The translations under genes and the position numbers were made by a program. Shown here one piece after another: positions 1 to 8,598 of a stretch of DNA of 64,000 bases (positions are counted from its first letter, which is position 1; every line of letters starts with the position of its first letter). Under the pieces are notes generated by a model. It saw nothing but the letters and a program-made list of their open reading frames with translations. It was not told the DNA's origin and ran no database searches. This DNA comes from Actinopolymorpha cephalotaxi (lineage in GTDB: Bacteria; Actinomycetota; Actinomycetes; Propionibacteriales; Actinopolymorphaceae): positions 4,858,850 through 4,922,849 of the forward strand of contig NZ_JACBZA010000001.1 of the NCBI RefSeq assembly GCF_013408535.1, in the 5' to 3' direction.

Positions 1-829
1 CGTTGTCGGCGTTCTCCGCACCGCTCTCGGGCGTCTCGGGCCGGTTGCCCGGGCCCTTGCCGCCGCCACCGACGCCGGCCTCGGCGGCCCGCGACTCGCT
101 CTCGGCGCGGGTCGTGTCGGTCTCGGCGGCGGTCCGGGTCGCCTCTGCGGGAGTGGAACCCCGGGTGGTCAGGTCGGGTGCCGCCGTGGCGACGTTGCCG
201 CCGGCGGTCCAGCCGCGCTCGTGCGCGAGGCGCAGACCGACCAGCGACGCCTCACCGGCCGAGGGACCCTCGTCCGCACGGCCGTCGGGGAAGCCGGCCA
301 GCACCCGCTCGGCCTGCCGCCAGGTGCACACCCGCGCACCCCGGTCGGCCTCCACCTCGGTGCCGGCCCGCAGGTCGTCGACGAGCTTGCGGGCCCGGTC
401 GGGGGTCATGTTGTCGAAGAACTCCCAGTTGACCATCACCACGGGGGCGAAGTCGCAGGCGGCGTTGCACTCGACGTGTTCGAGGGTGACCTTGCCGTCC
501 TCGGTGGTCTCGTCGTTGCCGATCCCGAGGTGGTCCTTCAGCCCGGCCATGATCTGGTCGCCGCCCATCACCGCGCACAGCGTGTTGGTGCACACGCCGA
601 CGTGGTAGTCACCGACCGGGCGGCGCTTGTACATGGTGTAGAAGGTCGCCACCGCCGCGACCTCGGCCGCGGTGATGTCGAGCAGCTCGGCACACACCTC
701 GATGCCGTCGGGGCTGACGAAGCCCTCCTCGCTCTGGACGAGGTGCAGCATCGGCAGCAGCGCCGAACGCGGCTGGGGGTAGCGCGCGATGATCTCCCGC
801 ATCTCCGCACGCGTCTTCTCGGTGATCAA
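1..829 (-). CDS. nuoE: NADH-quinone oxidoreductase subunit E (24 kDa), C-terminus cut by window edge
   Basis: Peripheral-arm subunit of complex I that carries the N1a [2Fe-2S] cluster next to the NADH/FMN site. The frame, read from a TTG that overlaps the nuoD stop as TTGA, shows the thioredoxin-like fold with the four cluster cysteines in the usual spacing: CTNTLC near residues 80-85 and CNAAC near 121-125. No ATG or GTG precedes the conserved start in this frame, so TTG is the likely initiator; the alternative is an ATG nine codons inside. After about residue 190 the protein becomes an Ala/Thr/Gly/Glu-rich tail still open at position 1, longer than the usual NuoE of 160-240 residues. It is the last visible gene of the leftward nuoABCDE series and is translationally coupled to nuoD. 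Confidence 0.93.
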   Translation of the reverse strand, partial: MITEKTRAEMREIIARYPQPRSALLPMLHLVQSEEGFVSPDGIEVCAELLDITAAEVAAVATFYTMYKRRPVGDYHVGVCTNTLCAVMGGDQIMAGLKDHLGIGNDETTEDGKVTLEHVECNAACDFAPVVMVNWEFFDNMTPDRARKLVDDLRAGTEVEADRGARVCTWRQAERVLAGFPDGRADEGPSAGEASLVGLRLAHERGWTAGGNVATAAPDLTTRGSTPAEATRTAAETDTTRAESESRAAEAGVGGGGKGPGNRPETPESGAENADN

Positions 830-2187
830 CGGTCCACTCCACCCATCACGGGGTCGATGCTCGCGACCGCGACGATGACGTCGGCCACCATGCTGCCCTC
901 ACACATGGCCGCCGCGGTCTGCAGGTTGACGAAGGACGGGTCCCGGAAGTGGGCCCGGAACGGGCGGGTTCCACCGTCGGACACCAGGTGACAGGCCAGC
1001 TCCCCGCGGGGGGACTCCACCGCGAAGTAGGCCTGGCCGGCCGGCACGCGGAAGCCCTCGGTCACCAGCTTGAAGTGGTGGATGAGCGCTTCCATCGACT
1101 CGCCCATGATGTGCTTGATGTGCTCGAGGGAGTTGCCCATGCCGTCGGAGCCGATCGCCAGCTGGCTGGGCCAGGCGATCTTCTTGTCGGCAATCATCAC
1201 CGGGCCGGGCGTCTCCAGGCGTTCGACGCACTGCTCGACGATCTTCAGGCTCTCGTGCATCTCGTCCAGCCGGATGCGGAACCGGCCGTAGGAGTCGGAG
1301 GTGTCCCACGTCTTCACCTCGAAGTCGTAGGTCTCGTAACCCCAGTACGGCTGGGTCTTGCGCAGGTCCCACGGGTAGCCGGTCGCCCGCAGCACCGGAC
1401 CGCTGGCGCCGAGCGCCATGCAGCCGGTGAGGTCGAGGTAGCCGTTGCCGGCCAGGCGGCCCTTGAAGATGGGGTTCTCGTTGCACAGCGCGGCGTACTC
1501 GGGCAGGTGCTTGCGCATCCACACGATGTAGTCGCGGATGGCGTCCAAGGCCCCGTCGGGGAGGTCCTGGGACACACCGCCGGGACGGATGTACGCGTGG
1601 TTCATCCGCAGGCCGGTGATCAGCTCGAACAGGTCGAGCGTCTTCTCCCGCTCGCGGAAGCCGATCGTCATCACCGTGAGGGCGCCGATCTCCATGCCGC
1701 CGGTGGCGATCGCCACCAGGTGGGAGGAGATCCGGTTGAGCTCCATCATCAGGACGCGGAGGACCTGGGCCCGCTCGGGGATGTCGTCCTCGATGCCGAG
1801 CAGCTTCTCGATCGCGCCGACGTAGGCGGCCTCGTTGTAGAACGGCGAGAGGTAGTCCATCCGGGTGCAGAACGTGACGCCCTGCGTCCACGTCCGGTAT
1901 TCCATGTTCTTCTCGATACCGGTGTGGAGGTAGCCGATGCCGCACCGCATGTCCTTCACGGTCTCGCCGTCCAGCTCCAGGATCAGCCGGAGGACGCCGT
2001 GCGTGGACGGGTGCTGCGGGCCCATGTTGACCACGACGCGCTCGTCGTCGGCCTCGGCGGCGCCCTGCACCACGGAGTCCCAGTCCTGACCGGTGACGGT
2101 GAAGACCTGGCCCTCGGTGGTGTCCCGGCTGCCGGCGTAGGGGTCCTGCTGCTCGGAGTGCTGGGTGTGCTCTTGTTGCGTAGTCAT
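826..2187 (-). CDS. nuoD: NADH-quinone oxidoreductase subunit D (49 kDa)
   Basis: Complex I subunit lining the quinone-binding cavity at the junction with the membrane arm. The 453-residue product has the family signatures GPQHPSTHG near residue 56, GYLHTGIEK near 85, RMDYLSP near 108 and [13 protein letters not shown] towards the C-terminus, all in the expected order. It ends with the MGGVDR-type C-terminus common to this family. ATG start overlaps the nuoC stop (ATGA) and its own stop overlaps the nuoE start, so the genes are co-translated. The N-terminal 25 residues are polar and Gln-rich and probably disordered, as in other actinobacterial NuoD. Confidence 0.98.
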   Translation of the reverse strand: MTTQQEHTQHSEQQDPYAGSRDTTEGQVFTVTGQDWDSVVQGAAEADDERVVVNMGPQHPSTHGVLRLILELDGETVKDMRCGIGYLHTGIEKNMEYRTWTQGVTFCTRMDYLSPFYNEAAYVGAIEKLLGIEDDIPERAQVLRVLMMELNRISSHLVAIATGGMEIGALTVMTIGFREREKTLDLFELITGLRMNHAYIRPGGVSQDLPDGALDAIRDYIVWMRKHLPEYAALCNENPIFKGRLAGNGYLDLTGCMALGASGPVLRATGYPWDLRKTQPYWGYETYDFEVKTWDTSDSYGRFRIRLDEMHESLKIVEQCVERLETPGPVMIADKKIAWPSQLAIGSDGMGNSLEHIKHIMGESMEALIHHFKLVTEGFRVPAGQAYFAVESPRGELACHLVSDGGTRPFRAHFRDPSFVNLQTAAAMCEGSMVADVIVAVASIDPVMGGVDR

Positions 2188-2933
2188 CAGCTGTATGACC
2201 TCCGCTCGTCCGGAGGCGGAATGGTCGCGCCCTTGTACTCGACGGGAATGCCGCCCAACGGGTAATCCTTGCGCTGCGGGTGCCCCGGCCAGTCGTCGGG
2301 CATCTCGATCCGGGTCAGCCCCGGGTGCCCGTCGTAGACGATGCCGAAGAAGTCGTACGTCTCGCGCTCGTGCCAGTCGGCGGTGGGGTAGACGCCGACG
2401 ACCGACGGAACGTGCGGGTCGGCGTCGGGGCAGCTCACCTCGAGCCGGATCCGGCGGTTGTGGGTCATGGAGAGCAGGTGGTAGACGGAGTGCAGCTCGC
2501 GCCCGGTGTCGCCCGGGTAGTGCACGCCGGAGACCCCGCTGCAGAACTCGTACCGCAGCGCGGGGTCGTCACGGAGGGTGCGTACGACGCTCAGCAGGTG
2601 CGTGCGCCGGACGTGGAACGTGATCTCGCCCCGGTCGACGACGACCTTCTCGATCGCCTCCTCGAACGCCGGGCCGCCATGGTCCGGCAGCGCGGAGTCC
2701 AGCCGCTCGGCCAGCTCGTCGAACCAGCCGCCGTAGGGCGGTGCGGTTCCGCCGGGCAGCGCGACCGTGCGCACCAGCCGGCCGTAGCCGGAGGTGTCAC
2801 CGGTGCCGTGCGAACCGAACGAGCCGTGGCGTACGCCGATCACCTCCGGAGGTGTCGGCTCCCTGCGGCTCGGGAGGTTCTCCTGCGCGTCGTCGGGCTG
2901 CTGCCCGCCGGCAGGCCGTCGTTCGTCGCTCAC
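2187..2933 (-). CDS. nuoC: NADH-quinone oxidoreductase subunit C (30 kDa)
   Basis: Hydrophilic connecting subunit of complex I. The conserved C-terminal half carries the signature [15 protein letters not shown] and then [19 protein letters not shown], the typical 30-kDa subunit motif. The start is the GTG at 2933, which overlaps the nuoB stop (GTGA); the same frame stays open further upstream through nuoB but that part is out-of-frame shadow sequence. This gives 248 residues, slightly longer than usual because of a polar N-terminal stretch of about 45 residues. Stop overlaps the nuoD start. Order nuoA-B-C-D-E with separate C and D is the standard actinobacterial arrangement. Confidence 0.96.
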   Translation of the reverse strand: MSDERRPAGGQQPDDAQENLPSRREPTPPEVIGVRHGSFGSHGTGDTSGYGRLVRTVALPGGTAPPYGGWFDELAERLDSALPDHGGPAFEEAIEKVVVDRGEITFHVRRTHLLSVVRTLRDDPALRYEFCSGVSGVHYPGDTGRELHSVYHLLSMTHNRRIRLEVSCPDADPHVPSVVGVYPTADWHERETYDFFGIVYDGHPGLTRIEMPDDWPGHPQRKDYPLGGIPVEYKGATIPPPDERRSYS

Positions 2934-3484
2934 CGAAGCAGCCCCTTCATCTGCGAGGTCGGCGCGGCCTCGAGGGCGAGGCTCTCGTGCTCCTCGAGCT
3001 CCTGCCGCTTGTGCACGCCGAGCTTCCCGGCCTGGATCTTCTCGTGCAGCTTGAGGATCGCGTCCAGCAGCATCTCCGGCCGCGGCGGGCAGCCGGGCAG
3101 GTAGATGTCGACCGGGACGACGTGGTCGACGCCCTGCACGATCGCGTAGTTGTTGAACATGCCGCCGCTGGAGGCGCACACGCCCATCGCCAGCACCCAC
3201 TTGGGCTCGGGCATCTGGTCGTAGATCTGGCGCAGCACCGGGGCCATCTTCTGGCTCACCCGGCCGGCGACGATCATCAGGTCGGCCTGACGCGGGGAGG
3301 CACGGAAGACCTCCATGCCCCAGCGGGCGGTGTCGTAGCGGGGACCGCCGGTGGTCATCATCTCGATGGCACAGCAGGCCAGACCGAACGTCGCGGGCCA
3401 CACCGACGCCTTGCGGAAGTAGCCCACGATGCCCTCGACCGTGGTCAGGGCGACCCCGGCGGGCAGCTTCTCTTCGATGCCCAT
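2930..3484 (-). CDS. nuoB: NADH-quinone oxidoreductase subunit B (20 kDa)
   Basis: Carries the terminal [4Fe-4S] cluster N2 that reduces quinone. The four ligands are visible: the adjacent pair in [11 protein letters not shown] near residue 37, [14 protein letters not shown] near 102 and [11 protein letters not shown] near 131. Length 184 residues is normal. ATG start at 3484. Translationally coupled to nuoC (GTGA overlap); 55 nt separate it from nuoA upstream. The C-terminal 30 residues (rich in Glu/Ala) extend past the conserved core, as in other actinobacteria. Confidence 0.98.
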   Translation of the reverse strand: MGIEEKLPAGVALTTVEGIVGYFRKASVWPATFGLACCAIEMMTTGGPRYDTARWGMEVFRASPRQADLMIVAGRVSQKMAPVLRQIYDQMPEPKWVLAMGVCASSGGMFNNYAIVQGVDHVVPVDIYLPGCPPRPEMLLDAILKLHEKIQAGKLGVHKRQELEEHESLALEAAPTSQMKGLLR

Positions 3485-3539
3485 GGCTCTCAGCTTCCTT
3501 CCGTACGACGACGGCGGCGGACCGGCCCGGTGACCTGGA

Positions 3540-3899
3540 TCAGTCCCATTCCAGGCCTCCGCGGCGCCAGACGTACGCGTAGGCGACGAACACGGTCAGG
3601 ATGAACAAGACCATCTCGACCAGGCCGAACATCGCCATCGAGTCGAAGGCGACCGCCCAGGGGTAGAGGAAGATGATCTCGATGTCGAAGACGATGAACA
3701 GCATCGCGGTGATGTAGTACTTCACCGGGAAGCGGCCACCACCGGCCGGCTGCGGGGTGGGTTCGATCCCACACTCGTACGACTCGACCTTGGCCCGGTT
3801 GTAGCGCTTCGGTCCCATGACGGAGCCGGCCACGGCGGAGACAACCGCGAAGCCGCCGCCGAGCAGAAGCAGAATGAGAATCGGCACATAGGGGTTCAC
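3540..3899 (-). CDS. nuoA: NADH-quinone oxidoreductase subunit A
   Basis: Small membrane subunit of complex I. The 119-residue protein has three membrane segments (about residues 4-25, 62-83 and 88-108) and the family motif YECGIEPTP just before the second helix, with FPVKYY following. GTG start preceded by GGGGAG at a suitable distance. It is the first gene of the nuo operon. A TAGGAT hexamer at 3951-3956 on the same strand is a possible -10 element for the operon; no clear -35 is visible, so that promoter is only a suggestion. Confidence 0.97.
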   Translation of the reverse strand: MNPYVPILILLLLGGGFAVVSAVAGSVMGPKRYNRAKVESYECGIEPTPQPAGGGRFPVKYYITAMLFIVFDIEIIFLYPWAVAFDSMAMFGLVEMVLFILTVFVAYAYVWRRGGLEWD

Positions 3900-3979
3900 G
3901 CCGACCTGCTCCCCTTTCTGGCTGTTGTCGTACCGGCCCCCGGGGTGGTCATCCTAGGACTCCCTCGCCCGGTGGGTTT

Positions 3980-4006
3980 CGGCCGGCCGTGCCGGTCGGC
4001 CGGCCG
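3980..4006. terminator. GC-only hairpin between quinone reductase and nuoA
   Basis: Two identical self-complementary 10-mers CGGCCGGCCG (3980-3989 and 3997-4006) separated by TGCCGGT form a very stable stem-loop 40 bp past the stop of the upstream leftward reductase gene and about 80 bp before nuoA. There is no T-run, which is common for actinobacterial terminators. It probably insulates nuoA from read-through. Confidence 0.5.
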
Positions 4007-4045
4007 GATGTCTGGGTGGAACGTGGTGTGGAACTCGCATGATCA

Positions 4046-5350
4046 CTACGCCGCCGGGGCGACCTTGCCGAGCGCGTTGATGAGCCGGTCCATGGCGTCA
4101 CCTCCGCGCGGGTCGGTCAGGTTGGCGAGCAGTTTGATCGTGAAGCGCATCAGCACCGGGTGCGGCAGGCCGTGGCGGGTGGCGATCTTCATCACCTGTG
4201 GGTTTCCGATCGCCTTCACGAAGATCCGGCCCATTGTGTAGTAGCCGCCGTACCTCGCCGAAAGCGCCCGCGGATAACTCTCCAGCACCCGCTCGCGCTG
4301 CGCATCGTCGGGGCGGGCCAGGGCCTGGGCGACGACCTCGGCGGCCATCTCCCCCGACTCCATGGCGTAGGCGATCCCTTCGCCGTTGAAGGGGTTGACC
4401 ATGCCGCCGGCGTCGCCGACGAGCATCAGTCCGGAAGCGTAGTGGGGCTTGCGGTTGAAGCCCATCGGGAGTGCCGCTCCGCGGATCGGGCCGACCTGGT
4501 GGTCGTCCACGAAACCCCACTCCGGCGGCACCGACGACAGCCAGGCCTTCAGCAGGCCGCGGTAGTCGGCGTTCTGGAAGCCGGTGGCGGTGTTGAGCAT
4601 GCCCAGGCCGACGTTGCTGGTGCCGTCGCCCATGCCGAAGATCCAGCCGTAGCCGGGAAGCAGGTTGCTCTGGCCCGGCTTGCCGTCCCACAGCTCCAGC
4701 CAGGACTCCAGCCAGTCGTCGTCGTGCCGGGGGCTCTCGAAGTAGGTGCGGACGGCGACGCCCATCGGGCGGTTCTCGCGGCGCATCCGGCCGGTCGAGA
4801 CCGACAGCCGGGAGGAGTTTCCGTCCGCCGCGATCACCACCGGCGCGCGGTAGGTGACCTCGGTCCCGGCGCCGCCGCCGGAGCCGGGCTCGCGGACCGG
4901 CTTCGCGGTCACGCCGACGACCCGGCCGGTGCGCTCGTCGGTGACGGGACCGGTGACGGTGGTGCGCTCGTGCAGGCGGGCGCCGGCCTTCTGGGCCTGG
5001 CGGGCGAGGGTCTCGTCGAAGTCGGTGCGCTTGCGGACCAGGCCGTGCGGGGGGTACTCCGCGAGGTCGGGCCAGGGCAGCTCCAGCCGCATGCCGCCGC
5101 CGTAGATGCGCAGGCCCTTGTTGTGCAGCCAGCCGGCCTCGGTCGAGGTGTCGATGCCCATCGCCACCAGGGACTTCACCGCGCGGGGAGTGAGGCCGTC
5201 GCCGCAGACCTTCTCGCGCGGGAACGCCGTCTTCTCCAGCATCAGGACGTCGAGTCCGGTGCGGGCGAGGTGGTAGGCGGTCGTAGCGCCCGCCGGACCG
5301 GCTCCGACGACGATGACGTCCGCGTCGTGATCAGCGCTGTTGCGGCTCAT
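4046..5350 (-). CDS. Geranylgeranyl reductase family FAD enzyme, probable menaquinone reductase
   Basis: FAD-dependent reductase of the geranylgeranyl-reductase family. Visible are the Rossmann FAD motif VVGAGPAGATTAYHLARTG near residue 15, the EK of the FAD ribose-binding strand, and the second FAD motif GDAGGMVNPFNGEG near residue 310. Position between nuo and menG/menF suggests that it saturates one double bond of the menaquinone side chain (MenJ-type activity) rather than making phytyl chains; this is inference from context. ATG at 5350 is chosen because the FAD motif follows directly and because a promoter and Rex-type operator lie just upstream; an in-frame start at 5416 would place the operator inside the transcript start. 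434 residues. Confidence 0.88.
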   Translation of the reverse strand: MSRNSADHDADVIVVGAGPAGATTAYHLARTGLDVLMLEKTAFPREKVCGDGLTPRAVKSLVAMGIDTSTEAGWLHNKGLRIYGGGMRLELPWPDLAEYPPHGLVRKRTDFDETLARQAQKAGARLHERTTVTGPVTDERTGRVVGVTAKPVREPGSGGGAGTEVTYRAPVVIAADGNSSRLSVSTGRMRRENRPMGVAVRTYFESPRHDDDWLESWLELWDGKPGQSNLLPGYGWIFGMGDGTSNVGLGMLNTATGFQNADYRGLLKAWLSSVPPEWGFVDDHQVGPIRGAALPMGFNRKPHYASGLMLVGDAGGMVNPFNGEGIAYAMESGEMAAEVVAQALARPDDAQRERVLESYPRALSARYGGYYTMGRIFVKAIGNPQVMKIATRHGLPHPVLMRFTIKLLANLTDPRGGDAMDRLINALGKVAPAA

Positions 5351-5417
5351 GGCCCTTGCCTGGGAAGAGAGATTCGGGACCTGATGCGGTGGTGCTGAGG
5401 TGTCTGCTGCGCGCACT

Positions 5418-5433
5418 TGTGAACACCTTCACG
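5418..5433. promoter_or_regulatory. Rex operator (ROP) in front of the quinone reductase gene
   Basis: The 16-mer TGTGAACACCTTCACG fits the actinobacterial Rex operator TGTGAACnnnTTCACA at every position but the last. On the minus strand a TAGACT hexamer (5455-5450) would start transcription near 5443, putting the operator just downstream of the start point and 68 bp before the ATG, a good place for a repressor. Rex itself is encoded in this window at 40740-41483. The -35 element is weak. Confidence 0.72.
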
Positions 5434-5580
5434 AGTCCGCGACGGTCACAGTCTACGAGGTTCCTCGCCATCCGCACGCAAGCCCCCATCCCCGGGTTGA
5501 CCTGGGGATTTAAGCGACGTTTCGGTTGTCAAAAACCTGCTGGCCGGTGCCGGACAATCGCACCGCCGCTCACCTGCCCT

Positions 5581-5644
5581 TTCAGCCCGGCGGAGCCGGC
5601 CTTCAGCCCGGCGGGAGCCGCCCTCAGCCCAGCGGGAGCCGCCG
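5581..5644. repeat. Three 21-22 bp imperfect tandem repeats at the 3' end of the DUF5615 gene
   Basis: Units at 5581-5601, 5602-5623 and 5624-5644 share TCAGCCCGGCGGGAGCCG with small changes. The last unit is the end of the coding sequence (residues RRLPLG and stop), so the C-terminal codons and stop of the gene appear to have been copied twice downstream. Slippage is the simplest explanation. Apart from this repeat and the Rex site, the 273-bp gap 5351-5623 holds nothing I recognise. Confidence 0.7.
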
Positions 5645-5992
5645 CACCCGGATGCCGTGGGCCCCGAACGCCACGATCGCCCCCTGCCGCAGGTCGTGCG
5701 CGACGAGGTCCAGGTGGGCGAGGAAGTAGTCGGCGAGTACGGCCGCCGGAGCGACGCTGATCTCCCTGGTCAGCAGCACCGACGGGCCGTACGAGCGCTG
5801 GGCGGCCAGCAGCAGGCCGAAGTCGGTGAACGCGGAGACGACCACCCGCTGGTCGAAGCGGGCGTGCTCGAGCAGGTCGGCGTCCCCGGCGTCGTACAGG
5901 CCCACGTGGTCGACGTGCACCGCGTCGTGCCCGGCCGCCCGGAGGTGATCACACAGCCGGACGGAGATGTTCTTGTCGGCGAGGAACCTCAC
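5624..5992 (-). CDS. DUF5615 (Mut7-C/PIN-like) probable toxin
   Basis: A 122-residue protein with the DUF5615 pattern: an acidic start FLADKNIS, then AGHDAVHVDHVGL, an acidic DAGDADLLEHA, a VVVSAFTDFG strand where the family usually has T-x-D-x-DF, and a downstream GPSVLLTREIS strand. These are PIN-like nuclease-fold proteins that usually sit behind a DUF433 partner, as here. GTG start overlaps the DUF433 stop (GTGA), so the pair is translationally coupled. The canonical third aspartate region reads SAFTDF instead of TADRDF, so nuclease activity is uncertain. The 3' end lies in a tandem repeat. Confidence 0.75.
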   Translation of the reverse strand: MRFLADKNISVRLCDHLRAAGHDAVHVDHVGLYDAGDADLLEHARFDQRVVVSAFTDFGLLLAAQRSYGPSVLLTREISVAPAAVLADYFLAHLDLVAHDLRQGAIVAFGAHGIRVRRLPLG

Positions 5993-6216
5993 GCGAAGTC
6001 CCGCAGCGGCATCGTCGTCACGTCGCTGGCGGCCGCGGCGTACAGCAGCGCCTGCCGCAGGTCCTCCGCCTCGACGAAGGGGTACTCGTCCTGGATCTGC
6101 TCCAGCGTCCAGCCGGCCGCGACGAGGCGGATCAACTGCGCCACCGTGAACCGCAGTCCACGGATGCAGGGCCGGCCCTCCATCTTCCCGGGCTCGACCG
6201 TGATCCGGTCCCACAC
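5989..6216 (-). CDS. DUF433 protein, probable antitoxin
   Basis: A 75-residue DUF433 domain: ITVEPGKMEGRPCIRG at the N-terminus, then RFTVAQLIRLVAAGWTLEQI, a winged helix-turn-helix core, and YPFVEAEDLRQALLYAA. The family is a VapB/ParD-like partner of DUF5615 proteins and is thought to bind DNA and neutralise the partner. ATG at 6216. It is the first gene of a two-gene unit lying between menaquinone genes, with which it has no obvious functional link. Whether it acts as toxin-antitoxin here is inferred from family pairing only. Confidence 0.8.
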   Translation of the reverse strand: MWDRITVEPGKMEGRPCIRGLRFTVAQLIRLVAAGWTLEQIQDEYPFVEAEDLRQALLYAAAASDVTTMPLRDFA

Positions 6217-6308
6217 CTCGTCGCTCCTTCACCTGGTCAGCGCCGGCCGCGGCCGGAGTTCTGGGCTGATGTCGCAGGGGCACGCCCCGGGAAAGGGCGT
6301 ACGGAACG

Positions 6309-7001
6309 TCAGGGGCGGTAGGCCCGGTGCAGGGCGACGATGCCGCCGCTGAGGTTGCGCCACTCGACCCGGTCCCACCCGGCGGCGGCGAACTCGGCGG
6401 CCAGGCCGGCCTGGTCGGGCCAGGCCCGGATCGACTCGGCGAGATAGACGTACGACTCGGGTTCGGACGCCACCCGTCGGGCGATTCCGGGCACCGCGCG
6501 CATGAGGTACTCCACGTACACCCGGCGGAACGGCTGCCACACCGGGTGGCTGAACTCACACACCACGACCCGCCCACCTGGCCGGGTGACGCGCAGCAGC
6601 TCGGCCAGCCCGGCCCGCGGGTCGACCAGGTTGCGCAGGCCGAAGGAGATGGTCACCGCGTCGAAGCTCTCGTCGGCGAACGGCAGCGCCAGCGCGTCCC
6701 CGCCGACGAACGGCAGCTCCGGCCGCAGCCGCTTCCCCCGGCCGAGCATTCCGACCGAGAAGTCGCAGGGGACGACGAACGCCCCGTCGCGTTCCATCGG
6801 CTCGCTGGAGGTGCCGGTGCCGGCCGCGAGGTCGAGCACGCGTTCGCCCATCCGCGGGTCGACCGCCTTCACCACCGCCCGCCGCCACCAGCGGTCCTGA
6901 CCCAGTGACAGAAGGTCGTTGGTCAGGTCGTAACGCTCGGCGATCTCGTCGAACATCGCCGCCACTTCGGCCGGCTGCTTTGCCAGGGATGCACGTGCCA
7001 C
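6309..7001 (-). CDS. menG: Demethylmenaquinone methyltransferase
   Basis: Last step of menaquinone synthesis: SAM-dependent C-methylation of demethylmenaquinone at the membrane. The 230-residue protein has the UbiE/MenG signatures [20 protein letters not shown] near residue 17, SAM motif [11 protein letters not shown] near 57, the [20 protein letters not shown] block near 105, and [15 protein letters not shown] near 140. The first ATG matches the family N-terminus. Diverges from menF with 63 bp between the starts; together with menD, C, E and A further right most of the classical pathway is present (menB and menH are not in this window). Confidence 0.95.
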   Translation of the reverse strand: MARASLAKQPAEVAAMFDEIAERYDLTNDLLSLGQDRWWRRAVVKAVDPRMGERVLDLAAGTGTSSEPMERDGAFVVPCDFSVGMLGRGKRLRPELPFVGGDALALPFADESFDAVTISFGLRNLVDPRAGLAELLRVTRPGGRVVVCEFSHPVWQPFRRVYVEYLMRAVPGIARRVASEPESYVYLAESIRAWPDQAGLAAEFAAAGWDRVEWRNLSGGIVALHRAYRP

Positions 7002-7064
7002 GTGTCCAACCTCTCACGGCCGCACCCGCGCCTTAACCTCGGCCGACACCTACTCTGGTGAGCC

Positions 7065-8417
7065 GTGACGGAATCATCGGCCATCCCCACGGACGAGTTC
7101 GCGGCCCCTGACGTGCCCCGGCTGGTCGTACGCACCACCGAGCTCGACCCCGACGTGCACGCCGGACTCGATCTCCTGCAGACCCTGCCCGCCGAGGAGG
7201 CGACCGCCTGGGTGCGGCGCGGCGAGGGCCTGGTCGGGCACGGCGAGGCGGCCCGGCTGGACGTCGCGGGCCCCGACCGGTTCGCGATCGCGGTGCGATG
7301 GTGGGACAAGCTGGCCGAGTCCGCCGCCGTACGGGACGAGATCGGCGAACCCGGCACCGGGCTGGTGGGGTTCGGCTCCTTCGCGTTCGCCGACGATCCG
7401 GGCCATTCGGCGCTGGTCGTACCCCGGGTGGTCCTCGGCCGCCGCGGCGACCGCCGCTGGCTCACCACCATCTCCGTCGAGCCCGCCCTGCCGACGGTGC
7501 CGTCGCTGCCCTCGCTGTTCGGCACCCCTCCCCCGCCGGAGCGCCCGCAGGGAGTGGTGTTCGCCGACGGGGCACTGACCGGCGCCCAGTGGGCGAGCGC
7601 GGTCGCCGATGCCGTACGCCGGATCGACGCCGGCGACCTGGACAAGGTGGTGCTTGCCCGCGACCTGCTCGCCGTCGCGGAGAAGCCGGTCGACTTCCGG
7701 TGGCCGCTGGCCAGGATCGCGCGGGACTACCCGGCCTGCTGGACCTACGCCGTGCGCGGCCTGATCGGCGCGACGCCGGAGATGCTGGTCCGGCTGGAGA
7801 ACGGCCTGGTCACCTCGCGGGTGCTCGCCGGGACGATCCGCCGCACCAACGACGACGCGCGCGACCTGGCCCTGGCCGCCTCGCTGGCGCGGTCGAGCAA
7901 GGACCTGGAGGAGCACGAGTACGCCGTACGTTCGGTGGCCGACTCGCTGGCGCCGCACTGCACGAGCATGAACGTTCCGGAGTCGCCGTTCGTCCTCCAC
8001 CTGCCCAACGTCATGCACCTCGCGACCGACCTGGCCGGGGTGCTTGCGGACGGCTCGAGCGCGCTGGAGCTCGCGGCGGCGCTGCACCCGTCCGCGGCGG
8101 TCTGCGGAACCCCCACCCCGGTCGCGCTCTCGCTGATCGCGGAGCTGGAGCACATGGACCGCGGGCGGTACGCCGGGCCCGTCGGCTGGGTGGACGCCGC
8201 CGGGAACGGCGAGTGGGGCATCGCGCTGCGGTGCGCGCAGGTGGACTCCGAGGACCCGCGCCGGCTGCGGCTGTACGCCGGGTGCGGGATCGTGGCCGAC
8301 TCCGTACCCGAGTCCGAGCTCGCCGAGGCGCAGGCGAAGCTGGTGCCCGTACGCGACGCGCTCACCCCGGACCCCAACGACACGTCGGCTTCCGCGCCGG
8401 CCCTCGACCAGCCGTAG
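7065..8417 (+). CDS. menF: Isochorismate synthase
   Basis: Converts chorismate to isochorismate, the entry step of menaquinone synthesis. The chorismate-binding domain fills residues 175-435: KVVLARDLL with the catalytic lysine, IGATPEMLVRLENGLVTSRVLAGT, HPSAAVCGTP, and GPVGWVDAAGNGEWGIALR with the Mg-binding glutamates. The isochorismate synthase grouping (rather than anthranilate or salicylate synthase) rests on the men context and on length, 450 residues. GTG start at 7065 with no strong ribosome-binding site. Divergent from menG. After the stop the 181-bp gap has small hairpins (for example CCCTT-loop-AAGGG near 8468) that may end transcription. Confidence 0.9.
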   Translation: MTESSAIPTDEFAAPDVPRLVVRTTELDPDVHAGLDLLQTLPAEEATAWVRRGEGLVGHGEAARLDVAGPDRFAIAVRWWDKLAESAAVRDEIGEPGTGLVGFGSFAFADDPGHSALVVPRVVLGRRGDRRWLTTISVEPALPTVPSLPSLFGTPPPPERPQGVVFADGALTGAQWASAVADAVRRIDAGDLDKVVLARDLLAVAEKPVDFRWPLARIARDYPACWTYAVRGLIGATPEMLVRLENGLVTSRVLAGTIRRTNDDARDLALAASLARSSKDLEEHEYAVRSVADSLAPHCTSMNVPESPFVLHLPNVMHLATDLAGVLADGSSALELAAALHPSAAVCGTPTPVALSLIAELEHMDRGRYAGPVGWVDAAGNGEWGIALRCAQVDSEDPRRLRLYAGCGIVADSVPESELAEAQAKLVPVRDALTPDPNDTSASAPALDQP

Positions 8418-8598
8418 GTGTACGGGCCCGGGCGCGGCGTCTCGGCCTTTCTCCGCGAGACAGACCCCTTTTCAAGGGCAGTGGCTTGTCCTCGGACAGG
8501 GCCGATTTCGTCGGGCTCGTACCCTGCAGTCGTGGTGGTCGGCGGCACCGAACCGTCAGCGCCGTAGGCGTCCGCTTGGCTGGAGCAGGGAGTTGAAC

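Noticed and set aside
949-2265. Long plus-strand open frame antisense to nuoD
   Set aside because: It mirrors nuoD, which has all family motifs; composition is Val/Gly/His/Arg-rich as expected for an antisense frame in GC-rich DNA.
3760-3770. GGTTCGATCCC resembling a tRNA T-loop
   Set aside because: Inside nuoA coding sequence, with no acceptor or anticodon stems around it.
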